64,000 nucleotides of DNA from Deinandra increscens subsp. villosa (GCA_039602395.1 JBCNJP010000006.1:41317279-41381278); one strand, 5' to 3'; shown: positions 38,338 to 49,539, numbered from the stretch's first letter. Notes: generated by a model from the sequence alone, not told the origin. Program-made: numbers and translations.

Positions 38338-38849
38338 ACCTTAAGGTAGACGATTTAACGTTCTTATTTCTTTTTGCATGGAACACAGTTGACTATATCA
38401 TGTATATAATTACTATGTGTTAAATGAAAAGTGAAATAAAAAAATGAGATAAGCAAAGCATATCTGAGTATGTCTGATTGTGTGGGGTACACTGGTCAAT
38501 GCAAATCTAATCAGTACTTTAACATATCCAGATGTTATGAGTATGATTATGCCTGAGTTTAATGTTGGACAAATTATATCTGCAATCGGCATGGCTTATG
38601 TGCTATAATAATCAAAATTGAAATGTAGTTCAGCTTGTTATGTCCAATATGATCCCAAGTCATGATCATTCTCGCAAAAGACAAAATTAGTGTGTGATTG
38701 TGTATTGCGTTTACTTTTCATAATAAGAAAATATCAAAAAGATTATAGGTGTGTTTTGATATAAATTTTTGAAAAATCAAAAAGAATTTATTTCTTATTT
38801 TTTCGGTTGATTAACACGGAGTACAAAATCAATTTCAAAATCAAAATTT

Positions 38850-38881
38850 CTTGGAGTCTCGAAGAGACGTCTTGCACCAAG
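38850..38881 (+). other. Stem-loop conserved in both TR-GAG elements
   Basis: Inner stem GTCTC-GAA-GAGAC (38856-38868) inside outer arms CTTGG (38850-38854) and CCAAG (38877-38881). TR-GAG2 has the same inner stem, and its outer stem has one mismatch (47784-47815). Confidence 0.75.
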
Positions 38882-39064
38882 ATTATTTATGATGGCAGGT
38901 TTCTATGTGGGAAAAGAACATCACAACTTCAAGTCTTTTGAAGATGTTGATAAAATGATTACACAAGCTGCAATGTCAAGTATTCAAGATCAGACTCATC
39001 GTCAAGTTGAGGGAGAGTTTGATTGAAGATACAAGTTTATGTAGAAGATGATACTGCACATGTC

Positions 39065-39082
39065 GAGGGGGGGGGGGGGGTT
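39065..39082 (+). other. TR-GAG1 polypurine tract
   Basis: GAG followed by a run of G residues directly before the 3' LTR. The run length may be unreliable as a homopolymer. Confidence 0.8.
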
Positions 39083-39419
39083 TGTTGATGCATAATTCTA
39101 GGTCGTCATGTGAAGTATCAAATACAAGACATAGTGTTGCAAGATTGTTGTGATCCGAAGTGTAGGCGAACTGCCAGTTCGGACTCACACGAACTTGTCT
39201 GAACTGGTAGTTCGGACGATCGTGATTTAGCTTAGAATGTTCATCTATAAATAGCTTGTCTTGTATAGAGTACAGAGGTTCTGGTAATATCTTTTGTGTG
39301 TGTTTTCCTGTGTAATCTCTCTGTGGTTAATACAAGTCATTTGTATTTACTCTTTGCATTCACGTTTTACAATGATTTCGATATGACCGAGTAGACGATC
39401 CAATGCTCACGAATTTACA
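39083..39419 (+). repeat. TR-GAG1 3' LTR
   Basis: 337 bp, TGTTGATG...TTTACA, with TATA-like CTATAAATAG at 39245-39254. It differs from the 5' LTR at 24 positions by eye, mostly single substitutions. Confidence 0.93.
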
Positions 39420-39424
39420 AATAT

Positions 39425-40402
39425 ATATGTGGTAACCATGAGGTGGGTATCAAGAATGCGGTCACTAACCCAAAGTTATCTGACCGGAATCATTAGGAAG
39501 ACAAATTCCGAGAATAGAATGCTTGCTTGATTTTAAAGTGTACTACTTCGTACGAGTAAATCAGGAATTTGATTTAACAAGATTTTGGAGTAGGGCATAT
39601 CACAATGACCTAGCTATCTCGAAGATATATAAGAGTTATCACACATGCCAATTAGATCACAAATCAAAAAAAAAAAAATCTGTCGTCCCACATCAGGTAT
39701 TGTTCAAGTCATAAGAGTTGTACTCAAGTTGTATTATTACAACGCAACTATGCGTTAGGAACGAGAAAGGAAGGATCATAAAATATCAGGAAAATGGCGA
39801 AGAAAGATCATGACAACGAATGCAGATACAAGTGTCCCATAGGCTACCACTTGGACCCATACAATGTTGTTTCTACTGAAGCTGAATGATCACGCTATTA
39901 GAACGTCACGATAATTTTGCCTGAACAAAAGCGTCCGGATGCGTATGTAGAGCAGGTACAACACGAACCTAGCAAGCAAGAGGAGAATTTAAGTACCGGA
40001 AGAGGTATCACACCATAATCCCTATGAAAGCATAAGCTCATAGTTTTGGTACAATGCCCTGTTCTAGTCTGGAATAGTCTCGAGCAGCAATCGACTGGTC
40101 ATGAATGAAAGCGTGATCCACTGATCTAACTCGACATCTTGTCGCCAAATATGTTTAGTAGGAGGTACACGACTCGCTGTTGGTGAGGACGACTCAAGGA
40201 TAGTTAGATCCTCAACTTGAGTAAGAAGGGTTGCATGAGAAAATGACGAAATTGAGAGAACATATAGTAAACAAGATGTGTGTATATGTGAGGGAGTATC
40301 GACTTTCGCACGCGGGAAAATCGTTTTTGGGAACATTTGTAACTAATATAAAAAACAGTTACAGTATAGAAGTTTTGAAAATTGTAGTTCTCTGTAACTA
40401 AT
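39425..40402 (-). mobile_element. Base-layer LARD interior, right piece
   Basis: Continuation of 1-2154. It matches about 30370-31200 of LARD A (for example GGTCACTAACCC near 39460 and 30374). No gene. Confidence 0.7.
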
Positions 40403-40415
40403 GGCTCTGATACCA
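40403..40415 (-). other. Base-layer LARD primer-binding site
   Basis: Minus strand TGGTATCAGAGCC, exact, 3 bases from the LTR start TGTCACC at 40419. Confidence 0.88.
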
Positions 40416-40423
40416 ATCTGTCA

Positions 40424-40437
40424 CCCCCCCCCCCCCA
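40424..40437. repeat. Poly-C run at the LTR start
   Basis: About 13 C residues where LARD A has CACACCCCC; the exact length may be a sequencing artefact. Confidence 0.7.
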
Positions 40438-41214
40438 ATTTCCATTAACGGAGTTATACCGTGTGGGGTGTGATCTAAACCAGGACCCGAGTCATTAGTT
40501 ACAAACAAACATCAAATAAGTATTTCAAAAAGATGCAACGAGTTCCAATGGGAATTAGTTATATCAGAGTTTTGAAATACGAGCAGAAGCAAGATAATTA
40601 GTTTGCGCGAAACAAGGTGCCTAGTGTTAAATGAAAACCATTTACGATTTATTAATTAAAAAAATATTTAAAATAAAATTCCCAAAAATAAAAGTAAAAA
40701 AAATGTTTAGGCCAAAGTTCGCGTCCAAATCCGATAACTCCTAGTGACCTGTAAAATGTGCATAAGAGCAAGTGTCAGCCAACACTTGTGAGTTCACATA
40801 AGTAGTATATACATACAATATACTAAATGCATATGGATACACAATTTATTCATACGTGGTGGTGTAGGTTACAAGTAAAATCCATATCGTAGGTAGCTAG
40901 CCTAAGTTCATGTCACTGAAATGTTCGCAACAGAAGCTGACTAATGCACGCAGGATTGACCTACGCGTTTTGCCTTCCCCCGTGTCTACCCGACCACGGT
41001 ATGTGTACGCTGACATTGTTCTAAATCCGACCTCCAGTCGGGTGGACATCACGTGCCCGCTGAGCGGGTTGTCAATCCCCAGTAGTACTACTCAACATCA
41101 CCTCGCTATTCGACTTATTAAAGGTCAAATATGTAAAGGCTTTAAGTGTGTATGCATTCCAAGTGAACATGTGATATATGTCTAATAATTACTTTAAATT
41201 ACATAAAAATAGTA

Positions 41215-41320
41215 GTTATCACCCTAAACCAGGTGTAACCTAAGTGTTATGTGTTACCATCCTAAACTAGATGTAACGAGATAAACAGTTTGTGTGCTAC
41301 CATCCTAAACCGGATGTAGC
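41215..41320. other. Three tandem hairpins with changed but complementary arms
   Basis: At 41215-41239, 41253-41277 and 41296-41320. Arms are GTTA-CACC/GGTG-TAAC, GTTAC-ATC/GAT-GTAAC and GCTAC-ATCC/GGAT-GTAGC, each with one bulged base on the 5' arm and loops containing CTAAAC or TAAACC. Confidence 0.75.
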
Positions 41321-41650
41321 GTAACAGTGTTATGAAACTCACCTTAGGGTGCGCTGCTACAAGTTACACTGGAACTAAGTGCGTTGGGGTTGTGCACGAC
41401 CTAATATAACGGATGTGCCAACCAGTTAGATGAGTGTCGCTAGGATGAAGCGTTAAGTCATAAAAAGTAGTTCTATGTTGCCTACCAACTTAGCATATTT
41501 GGCAAGCAAGGACGTACGTCCGACACACTTTCCCGGGACACGATGGTTGATCATATAATTTTAGCATGTTATAACTTTTGACTCTACATGCATATGGATA
41601 ACAATTTACATGGTAAAGCACATAGTACATGAATACATAAAAAGCACTAT

Positions 41651-41800
41651 TACCCTACTTGACATTGCAAGTAGAGTATTCAACAACATTCTTCAACTTT
41701 TACCCTACTTGACATCGCAAGTAGAGTATTCAACAACATCAACATTCTTTAACGTTTACCCTACTAGACATTGCAAGTAGAGTATTCAACAACAACATTC
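41651..41800. repeat. Three-copy tandem repeat with CTACTTG/CAAGTAG hairpins
   Basis: Hairpins at 41655-41674, 41706-41725 and 41762-41781; loops ACATTG or ACATCG; the third has one arm mismatch. Confidence 0.85.
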
Positions 41801-42953
41801 ACCACTAATTCAATCAAAATAATGTATTTAGCAAATTCCAACTCATTATGATCTTTTGGTATTCACTCCCGAGGGTGAATCCCATTAAATTGCTTCCACT
41901 TACAATTTTAAAACATTAGTATCTTGAATTTCATATTTCATTCACATTCATAAAAGTAGTTTTTTTTACTCTAAGATCATATTCATCCACTATCACCATT
42001 AGGTGTTTATGATCCTTAAGACCATTTCATCCACTTACACTCATGAGTGTTCATCATCATCACATGGTTCAGCGTACTCATATTATCATTCTCAACATCT
42101 TATTTAGATTTTTAAGGACTATACTTAAACTTACAACTATCTCATAAGCTACCCACATATTGTATTCCATCATAACATGAACACATAATCAAAGCATAAA
42201 TGGTAAATAATAAGATATACTTACTTGTATGCCATTCGTGCCTAGATTCCACCACTTTGAATCTTTAAGAACAACCCCCTCGATGAAAATTTGCAGCATC
42301 ATCTCGAGCTTTGAAGATCAGTAATCTTCATATCCATATCATTTTGCATCACTTTTGTTGTTCCCATGATATTTTTCCATCAACAGGGTCACACCACCGT
42401 GTAACTCCCAGGATATAACTCCACTACTAGGGTCACAACAATATGTGACTCCCGGTCCCCCACATACGAATGATCAGTCCACGGTATTCCCTATAGGTGA
42501 TTAGTCCATGTTAGCCAAATGGTCACCCCACCTAGTGACTCATATAATTGGCTAATCGTATAACTCATATCATCTGAAGCCAAGAAGTCACCCTCTAGTG
42601 ACGATCTTCTCTAGTGGTTGCATTCCAGCAATCTGCTCATTTTAGAAATTCAACCACATTAGTAAAACACATTTACTACTTTACATATCCGACCATTGTT
42701 CATGAAAATGAATTTTCCTCTAAACATGTATCAACTATCCCATTTGTACCAATAACCCTACATACATCGGCCAAAAGCATGAACTTATGACCGTTAGTTA
42801 ATTCAACAATAAGATGGAGAATATCCATTGGAAAATTTATACTAACCTCGTGTCCTTGGCTTCGTGATCAAGTCCCGGGTCGACGTCCACTTCAAATCAA
42901 GAGAACTAAGGTTGAGTTTGAATACCTCCCGGCATCCAAATCGCTCAACCTAT

Positions 42954-44091
42954 GACTCTGATACCAACTTGTAACACCCATTACCCATTATTCAGATTAT
43001 TACAACTTTTGCAGAAGATAGGCCCAATTATTTTTCTACCTATTACCCAACAAGGTTTTAGAACTTAAATCATACATTATAACTCAACAAGTTTAAATAT
43101 ACTTTAACTGAAAATTTTCAATCAAAATTTCGGCATGACGTACTTGTAAGTTCGAGGATCCTTACGAATAGGTCAACTTGTTTTATCAACATGACAAAAT
43201 TTTAACACTCGTAACCGAAACTGACCAAGTGATTACAAAATTAAACAACCAAACAACTCATGAAGCTTAACTCCAAAACACAACAAAAAGGTTCAACATT
43301 ACCCATTAAAAGTCTACACAATCAATGTGTGACCTTGCACTCCACCTTGTTGACCCGTTCATAAGACTTGATTCCACGAGCCTTGACCCCACTTATCTTT
43401 AAATTGTACATCTTCCATTCCTTCCACCAGGTTCCAATCCATGTCCAAGTCTCATAAGGCTTGGCCGCAAGGCGTCCTAGACATGACGAGCATCACCTAC
43501 ACAATTCACCGCAAACCATTCGTCAAAGCTAAGTGAGGACTTATCATCAAACAACCTATATATTTATAGCGTCGTGTGTTATTTTACACGAGATGCCAAT
43601 GATATGGCTTTGACTCCATGCCATCACTTAGATATTTTTTTTATTATAATACATCAAATCTAGAGAACCAGATGATATCCATAATATTTCATCAGGGCCC
43701 ATCCGAGATATGTACATATCCTGGAAATCGTAAACAACTTCATAATTTACGAATAAGTATATATCATGCACGAATCACATACAGTTAGTCTTGTCATAAG
43801 ACATTCAACCACTAGAACTTTCATTCTAATTAGAAAATTCAACAAGTAAGTGACATTTCCACAATGCAACATCAAATTTACTAAGCCACTAAGACCAGCG
43901 CAGTAGATGCCGACCCAGCGTTACTACTCTGCCCTTAACCTACAAACACTACTTTAGCATCTACAACTTACCTTTTATTCGCATTCTAACACAAAACTTT
44001 AAAACTCTTACATCATGATTCTACGCTAAAACAAACATAGAACTTGCCACATTAATCAGTTTGATGCATATTAATCCCATCTAAGTCATAT
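42954..44091 (-). repeat. Primer site and start of another minus-strand LTR
   Basis: Minus-strand primer site TGGTATCAGAGTC (42954-42966) is followed by an LTR start TGTAACACCC at 42970. The LTR runs up to the CACTA end at 44092, where it is presumably interrupted. No gene seen between 42970 and 44091. Confidence 0.65.
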
Positions 44092-46260
44092 CACTAGTAC
44101 AAATATGACATACGGTCACACTTTTCACGTTTCAGCCCTATGACACTTTCGATTAAAAGTGTGACCATAGGTTATTTTTAATTTTCCAGACATGTTTTGG
44201 TGACATTTTAGATCGTCTTGTGTGACCATTGCAAGCCCCCTCAGTTAATATGGTCACACTTTTACATTACATGTGTGACAATTACGAGTCACATTTCGAA
44301 CAATGTGACCAAATGTGACAATTAACGACTATTTTTTCTGATAATATGTATGAGTGACTATAGATACGTATATGGTCACATGAAGCAATTTTTATGCAAT
44401 TAAATGTGGTTAAATGTAATATATATATTGACACGTTAATTATGAGTGTGAGAGTAAGTTAAACATAGTTTGGTCAAAATAGTTACCAGTGTGACTGTAA
44501 GTTACCGTTTATGGTAACATTTCCAATTTGGACGTGTGACTAAAGATAAATCATGTTCACAATAAATGGGCTAACATGTGACTATAAGTATAATATGGTC
44601 ATATTTTTATTTTCTTAGGTGTGACTAAAATTAATGGTAAGAAAAATTTATGCTAGTCTAAATTTTATATGGTCACAGTTTTAGTTTTGAACGTGTGACT
44701 AAAGATAATTCATAGTCATGGTAAATGGGAATATATGTGACTGTAAGTATAACTTGGTCACATTTCATTTTATGACAATTTGATGTGTGACTAAAGATGA
44801 ATTCTGGTTATGATAAATGAATAAAATATGTGACTATAAGTATAATTTGGTCATATTTCATTTTTTTATAATTTGATGTGTGACAAAAGATGAATTCTAG
44901 TCATGATAAATGAAAAAAATATGACTATAAGTATCATTTGGTCACATTTCATTTTATGACCATTTGATGTGTGACTAAATATGAATTCTGGTCATGATAA
45001 ATGAATAAAATATGAGACTATAAATATAATTTGGTCATATTTCATTTTTTTACAATATGATGTGTGACAAAAGATGAATTCTAGTCATGATAAATGAAAA
45101 TGTGGCTATAAGTAAAATTTGGTCATATTTCATTATATGACAATTTGATGTGTGACTAAAAATGAATTCTGGTCATGATAAATGAATAAAATATGAGACT
45201 ATAAATATAATTTGGTCATATTTCATTCTATGACAATTTGATGTGTGACTAAAAATAAATTCTAGTCATGATATATGAACAACAAAAATGTGACTATAAG
45301 TAAAATTTGGTCATATTTCATTTTATGACAATTCGATGTGTGACTAAATATGAAGTATGGTCATGATAAATGAATAAAATATGTGACTATAAGTATAATT
45401 TGGTCGTATTTCCTTCTATGACAATTTGATGTGTGACTAAATATGAATTATGGTCATGATAAATGAATAAAATATGTGATTATAAGTATAATTTGGTCAT
45501 ATTTCATTTTTTTATAATTTGATGTGTGACAAAAGATGAATTCTAGTCATGATAAATGAAAAAAATATGACTATAAGTATAATTTGGTCACATTTCATTT
45601 TATGACCATTTGATGTGTGACTAAATATGAATTCTGGTCATGATAAATGAATAAAAAAAATGGGACTATAAATATAATTTGGTCATATTTCATTTTTTTA
45701 CAATATGATGTGTGACGAAAGATGAATTCTAGTCATGATAAATGAAAATGTGACTATAAGTAAAATTTGGTCATATTTCATTATATGACAATTTGATGTG
45801 TGACTAAAAATGAATTCTGGTCATGATAAATGAATAAAATATGAGACTATAAATATAATTTGGTCATATTTCGTTCTATGACAATTTGATGTGTGACTAA
45901 AAATAAATTCTAGTCATGATATATGAACAACAAAAATGTGACTATAAGTAAAATTTGGTCATATTTCATTTTATGACAATTCGATGTGTGACTAAATATG
46001 AAGTATGGTCATGATAAATGAATAAAATATGTGACTATAAGTATAATTTGGTCGTATTTCCTTCTATGACAATTTGATGTGTGACTAAATATGAATTATG
46101 GTCATGATAAATGAATAAAATATGTGACTATAAGTATAATTTGGTTGTATTTCGTTCTATGAAAATTTGATGTGTGACTAAAGATGAATTATGGTCATTA
46201 TAAATGAATAAAATATATGACTATAAGTATAATTTGGGAATATTTCATTTTATTGGACAT
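44092..46260 (+). mobile_element. CACTA-type DNA transposon, left end with subterminal repeats
   Basis: The end CACTAGTACAAA at 44092 is the hallmark terminus of plant CACTA elements, preceded by TAT (possible 3-bp duplication). GGTCACA and TGTGACCA occur again and again in both orientations from 44120, as in CACTA subterminal regions. The other end was not found; it may lie in the sequence gap or outside. No transposase was seen. The element probably extends right through the divergent gene pair, which would then be captured sequence. Confidence 0.7.
44690..46240. repeat. Tandem array, about 93-bp unit, with a 646-bp higher-order repeat
   Basis: The marker GATGTGTGA recurs at 44782, 44875, 44966, 45059, 45147, 45240, 45335, 45428 and 45521 and onwards, spacing 88-95 bp. 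Seven units form a block of about 646 bp present twice (about 44816-45460 and 45462-46106); the block copies are much more alike than single units. Confidence 0.92.
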
Positions 46261-46280
46261 GTTAAAAAAATATATATTGT

Positions 46281-46442
46281 TGCCACTTGCAAGGGTTCGA
46301 ACTAGCAACCTTTTAAAGAAAATCAAAAGACTAACCCGCTGGTCTAGCCTCTGAGAACGGATATTATTTCAAAAACCAAGTAGTTAACATGTTCTGGCCA
46401 CATTATACTTATAGCTTGTAGGTTCTGGGTTCGAACCCTCGA
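46281..46442. other. Two tRNA-derived fragments near the tandem array
   Basis: Minus-strand box B GTTCGAACC with a near-fit box A TAGACCAGCGG (46281-46352), and a plus-strand box B GTTCGAACCC (about 46429-46438). They may be SINE remnants; not functional tRNAs. Confidence 0.4.
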
Positions 46443-46743
46443 ACCCTATAATTTTTCTTTTGTGATTTCTGGAATCTGACTTTCGAGCCATTATGTAGAT
46501 AAAACTAAGTTTTAATGATTTTTAACCATCCCAAGTTGTTTAATAAAATGTTAAACTAATACTCATATTTTACCTTTTAATTAATTAATAACTAAAAATT
46601 TAAAGATTAACATCTAAAAATTAGCAGAGATATATATATACAAAAACAGAGATACGCAGAAATCATTCATTCACTAAAAATTAAAATTAGTAGATCATAA
46701 CATCCATGAGTCCAATACAAAAAAAAAGCTAATAAAAAAACTA

Positions 46744-47097
46744 TCAGAAAGCATCAGCCCTTTTCGCGAAATCTTTCTTCTTATCACGGTTCTTCGTGAT
46801 GGTTGGACCGATTTCCTTCAGCCTAGCTTGCAGAAGCTTGTTTTGTTCTTGGATCATAGTAAGACCGTGGACAATCGACGGGCTTTTGAAGTACAAGCTA
46901 TCACTTAAACGAAAATGTTTCAGGACGTTCTCCATCTCCGTCGTAATTTTCTGCTGGGTGTATGCGATGGCGTCCATATAAGCGCCTATCAGCCCATCGT
47001 CCACGTACTTGGCTTGTTGATACTCTTTGCAAGTATCAAATCCATCTTCTATGTTTTTGTAGTTGGGGATAGATGTAAAAGTGAGAGGGACGACCAT
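46744..47097 (-). CDS. Small protein of unknown function, divergent gene pair member 1
   Basis: 117 aa, complete from ATG (47097) to stop. I do not recognise the family. It is a soluble, helix-prone protein: the middle (IAYTQQKITTEMENVLKHF) and C-terminal part (GLTMIQEQNKLLQARLKEI, then KNRDKKKDFAKRADAF) could form coiled coils, with no signal peptide or membrane segment. The N-terminus PLTFTSIPNYKNIEDGFD resembles PLPFSQMLDYEILDKVD of the plus-strand gene at 57007, so the two may be paralogues. A TATA box lies 64 bases upstream. It is intact, but TR-GAG2 now occupies its promoter 83 bases upstream. It may be host sequence captured by the CACTA element. Function is unknown. Confidence 0.55.
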   Translation of the reverse strand: MVVPLTFTSIPNYKNIEDGFDTCKEYQQAKYVDDGLIGAYMDAIAYTQQKITTEMENVLKHFRLSDSLYFKSPSIVHGLTMIQEQNKLLQARLKEIGPTITKNRDKKKDFAKRADAF

Positions 47098-47160
47098 GGT
47101 AATTAAGCGGTGAGTGAATTCGGAAATTGGCTAAAAGTTAGTTTTTTGTTTCTGATTGTC

Positions 47161-47170
47161 TTATTTATAG
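47161..47170 (-). promoter_or_regulatory. TATA box of divergent gene 1
   Basis: Minus strand CTATAAATAA, about 64 bases before the ATG at 47097, just inside the TR-GAG2 insertion site. Confidence 0.55.
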
Positions 47171-47180
47171 GAGGAGAATC

Positions 47181-47531
47181 TGAAAATGTGTGAGCATCGG
47201 ATCGTCTACTCGATCTAGCTATTCGGACATCGAAACGTAATTAACCGATTGATTTATTGATCAAAATGAACAATTACAATCAGTGAAACACTCAGAATAC
47301 AGACACAGAGAACACTCTTAGAAACACACACTTAGCAGTAATCTCGCACGCTCAGAACTCTACAATTACAAAGACCAAACATCTATATATACCCGCTGGT
47401 CCGAGCTTCGGCCGAACCTCAGGTTCGGCCAGTCTGAACTTCAGGTTCGGACCTAGTTCGGCCAGACCTAGTTTGACTTGATCTTGTACATTGCTTGATA
47501 CTTCAAACGACGCACATATCAGGTATCAACA
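47181..47531 (-). repeat. TR-GAG2 3' LTR (left copy)
   Basis: 351 bp. It includes a TATA-like run (47384-47392) and inverted TTCGG/CCGAA motifs (47403-47475). Confidence 0.93.
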
Positions 47532-49069
47532 AACTCCCCCTCTTCGTGTGAAGTATCTCTTAATATCATCAACTTTGTATCTTCAACCAAGCTCCCCCTC
47601 CAGTGTAGAATCCGTTCGTTCAATAAAATGAATCTTCAAACAAACTCCTCCTCAACTCGATCGTAGCTTGATCTTGAATACTTGATGACATTTTAGTGTA
47701 TCTCTGGTCTTTTATCAACAGCTTCAGAAGACTTGAAGTTGTGATATCTTGCACATCACAACCTGCTCAAACATTTATATAATCTTGGCGCAAAACGTCT
47801 CTTCGAGACTCTAAGATATGATTTTGAAAATTGATTTGTATCATGTGTTGATCAGATCGAAAATAAAGCAGAAACAAAATCTTTTTGATTTTTCAAAGTT
47901 TATGCTAAACCACACCGAAAATCTTTTTGTTCTTTTCTAAAATGAAATGAAATTGCAATACAGAATCAAACACTATTTTTGGTATGAGAAAGATCACTAT
48001 ATGGGATCATATTGAACATAACGCACTGAACTGCACTTCAATTTCAATTAATCGAAGCACATAAGTCAAGCTGATTGCTGGTATAATTTGTTCAACTTTT
48101 ACTCAGGCAGAATCATACTCATAACATCTGGATATGTTAAGGTATTGATTAGATTTGCTTTGACCAGTGTATCCCACACTATCAGACATAATCAGACATT
48201 TTCAATTTTTCTTTCTTTTTCCGTTTGTGTGACAACACTTGTGATTTTTCACAATGCATAATATATTCATGATATAGTCAACTGTGTTCCATGCAAAAAG
48301 AAATAAGAACGTTAAATCGTCTACCTTAAGGCCGATCTTTCGATACGCAAATAAGGCCTCGGATTTAACAAAATAAGAACATAAAACAAGTTGAAATTGT
48401 ATAACCCAACAACAATCAGGTCGGTACTCCCGTACACGCAGAGAAAGTCAGATGAGTTATACAAAACACCAAAGAAAATAAAGCAGAATGTCAAACGAAC
48501 AACAATCAGGTCGATCTTTCGATAAGCAGAGAAGGTCCGATCGTTTGACAAAATAAAGAAAATCAAACAAGTTTAAATCTTTGCAAAATGAACACATGTA
48601 TACACAGTGACTTCTCATTTTGAATTTCACACTTATTTTTCTTTTTGTGTCATGAACTATGCATCAAGATGTCATCCACATGGTCAATCATTAGTATTTA
48701 ATGTATATCACATCTGAATACTTTCTGATTTGCCGGGCCTACCAAGCCTATCAAATAATGATCTTATGGCCCTTTCATCTACTCTATCCATGAGTTAGAT
48801 ACGTAAGCCAATGTACCATCATTTCCCAATGATCAATTTCTCACAATTTTATATTTTGCATGTATCACCTTCCTTCATTATATATTTGGCACGTATTCAC
48901 TTTCTCTTCATAACATGCATTTTCTCAATTACTCCCCCTTTCTTACAATTCTCCCCCTTAAAATGAAAACTCTATTTTTGGATTTTCATTTTACACAAAA
49001 CAAAACTCTATTTTTGGGTTTGTGAGAAAAATTTGAAAGCAAAGAAAAGTGATCAATCAACACGGATAG
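47532..49069 (-). other. TR-GAG2 conserved 3' non-coding domain
   Basis: No gene. It aligns with 37800-39060 of TR-GAG1 on the opposite strand. It contains several short purine tracts (minus strand GAGGGGGAG near 47538 and GGAGGGGGAG near 47597), the stem-loop 47784-47815 and the triple hairpin 48331-48526. Confidence 0.85.
48331..48526 (-). other. Triple covarying hairpin module, TR-GAG2
   Basis: In element order: 48511-48526 (stem ATC/GAT, loop GAAA), 48422-48438 (stem GTAC/GTAC, loop GGGA) and 48331-48348 (stem ATC/GAT, loop GAAA). All three loops are GNRA. The first two are followed by CGACCTGATTGTTGTT as in TR-GAG1. Confidence 0.8.
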
Positions 49070-49445
49070 TGTAACGCCCGTATACAATTTGATGCCAAAC
49101 ATAACTGATTAGAACGTTAAAGTTGGTCCCAGAAAAATTTTGTTCAAAATACATAGTTTGACATCCATAAACCCAACACGTGGGATTACATTTACAAAAT
49201 ATACCCACATTGATTTTGACATTCAAGGTGTTCATTAACTTGTACATAAGTTCTCTTTTTCCGCAATACAAGACGAGTCGTTCATTCTTCGGTGATCGGT
49301 TCTTCAATCGTCTTGATGAGCATCCCCGTTAGACTTTTCCTTTACCTGCAATTTACTCACTTTCAAAAGTGAGTTTCTATTGCATAACAATTATAATCAA
49401 TAATTAACAATGAGTAAAAACCACAAAAATCAGATTTTTGATCCC

Positions 49446-49539
49446 AAGCGTATCTCCTAGGATGAGTGAGGATCCAAGGGATACGCCTGGTCCTCTAGGC
49501 GTATCGCCTACTGAATCAGTTGCTCCAAGCGGTACGCTT
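49446..49539. other. Folded segment in insertion D
   Basis: Outer arms AAGCGTA (49446-49452) and TACGCTT (49533-49539) enclose a hairpin with perfect 9-bp arms GATACGCCT/AGGCGTATC (49480-49505) and a small palindrome ACTGAATCAGT (49510-49520). A three-way junction is possible. Confidence 0.7.

Larger units (their letters stand above)
37752..39064 (+). other. TR-GAG1 conserved 3' non-coding domain
   Basis: No gene. The part from about 37900 to 38700 aligns well with the 3' region of TR-GAG2 (reverse complement of about 48000-48800), although the LTRs of the two elements differ. It contains three tandem hairpins (38144-38337) and, further on, a stem-loop (38850-38881). Confidence 0.85.
2155..39419 (+). 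mobile_element. TR-GAG1: gag-only copia-type LTR element, hosting three nested insertions
   Basis: The LTRs are 337 bp each (2155-2423 plus 16477-16544, and 39083-39419), start TGTTGATG and end TTTACA. The primer site TGGTATCAGAGC, complementary to initiator Met tRNA, lies 2 bases after the 5' LTR, and a purine tract of G residues precedes the 3' LTR. Flanking AGTAT (2150-2154) and AATAT (39420-39424) look like a mutated 5-bp duplication. The interior has a leader, a broken gag (17095-20080) and a long 3' non-coding region, but no protease, integrase, reverse transcriptase or RNase H motif. That matches the class called TR-GAG. The LTRs differ at 24 of 337 positions by eye, so it is older than TR-GAG2. 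Athila sits in the 5' LTR and element B in the 3' region. Confidence 0.85.
40419..42950 (-). repeat. LTR of the base-layer LARD and adjoining repeat sequence, hairpin-rich
   Basis: Starts TGTCACC and shares GTGAAACTCACCTTAGG-type sequence (about 41333-41350) with the LARD A LTR, so it is a diverged member of the family. The far end of this LTR was not found; sequence before the next primer site (42954) probably belongs to another element's interior. No gene. At least ten short hairpins lie at 41215-42602. A 3-copy repeat of about 52-57 bp (41651-41800) is also present. Confidence 0.6.

Noticed and set aside
39065..39080. G-quadruplex at the poly-G run
   Set aside because: A single homopolymer at the expected polypurine tract; length may be an error.
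44690..46240. CRISPR-like array
   Set aside because: Units are direct tandem repeats without unique spacers, in a plant transposon.
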